From Rugosibacter sp. (GTDB lineage Bacteria; Pseudomonadota; Gammaproteobacteria; Burkholderiales; Rhodocyclaceae): 8,091 nucleotides of DNA. Below the pieces are notes generated by a model that had not been told where the DNA came from, ran no database searches, and saw nothing but the letters and a program-made list of their open reading frames with translations. Of this stretch, positions 8,002 through 8,091 are shown one piece after another. The translations under genes and the position numbers were made by a program. The DNA lies in the NCBI GenBank assembly GCA_023257495.1, contig JALRCC010000212.1, positions 1 to 8,091 on the forward strand, read 5' to 3'. Each line of letters begins with the position of its first letter. The stretch's first letter is position 1.

Positions 8002-8091
8002 ATGGGCTTGGCAAGGGCCTTCGCAGCCTCGATCACAGGTGAGGGAGTCAGCCCTGAGCAGGCCGCCTTGCTTGCCCAGAGCAGTCACTTT
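8002..8091 (+). CDS. 5' end of an unrecognised plus-strand reading frame
   Basis: An ATG at 8002-8004, six bases after an in-frame TAA (7996-7998), opens a frame to the window end. Its 30 residues include ASITGEGVSPEQAALLAQSS, a sensible helix-forming segment. No convincing ribosome site precedes the ATG. I do not recognise a family. The frame lies beyond the point where mlaE homology is lost and on the opposite strand to all identified genes. If the molecule is circular it continues in phase with the frame at 1-129, for 72 residues in total. It may be the start of a gene, an internal piece of a larger one, or chance. Confidence 0.3.
   Translation, partial: MGLARAFAASITGEGVSPEQAALLAQSSHF

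Overview
The window is a compact, almost gapless block of minus-strand genes from a Gram-negative proteobacterium. It most likely comes from a betaproteobacterium. This rests on the gene order mlaE-mlaD-mlaA-mlaC-mlaB, yadG-yadH-like ABC exporter, ibaG (BolA family), murA, hisG, hisD, a chain I know from betaproteobacterial chromosomes, and on the short (HisZ-dependent type) HisG. No RNA gene, CRISPR array or complete insertion sequence was recognised.

Read in the direction of transcription (8091 to 1), the layout is as follows. A 3' remnant of mlaE (7994-7773) is followed by mlaD, mlaA, mlaC and mlaB (7771-5603), which cover most of the Mla system that moves phospholipids between outer and inner membrane. 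Next come a two-gene ABC-2 exporter (ATPase 5560-4604, permease 4607-3825), the BolA-family gene ibaG (3772-3530), murA for the first committed step of peptidoglycan synthesis (3537-2254), and the first two histidine genes, hisG (2249-1584) and hisD (1587-271). Several pairs overlap by 4-8 bases (mlaC/mlaB, ATPase/permease, ibaG/murA, hisG/hisD) and the others lie 1-52 bases apart. This fits one long operon, or nested operons, joining envelope maintenance to histidine synthesis.

The two ends do not fit this block. On the right, the mlaE frame is lost about 65 codons before its end, at an in-frame TAG (7995-7997); the rest of mlaE, and mlaF, are missing. On the left, hisD is complete but no hisC follows it. 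Both end segments carry open plus-strand frames of unrecognised protein. Joining base 8091 to base 1 continues the right-hand frame exactly into the left-hand one, giving a 72-residue reading frame. The sequence may therefore be a circular molecule, a tandem-duplication unit, or an assembly loop closed on a short repeated segment. This is the most unusual feature here. It is an inference, because any two frames would match by chance one time in three.

Smaller curiosities are an 8-bp perfect tandem repeat and a 6-bp-stem hairpin between mlaB and the ATPase gene, and a 15-bp-period repeat inside the ATPase gene that encodes a Gln-Glu-rich linker.
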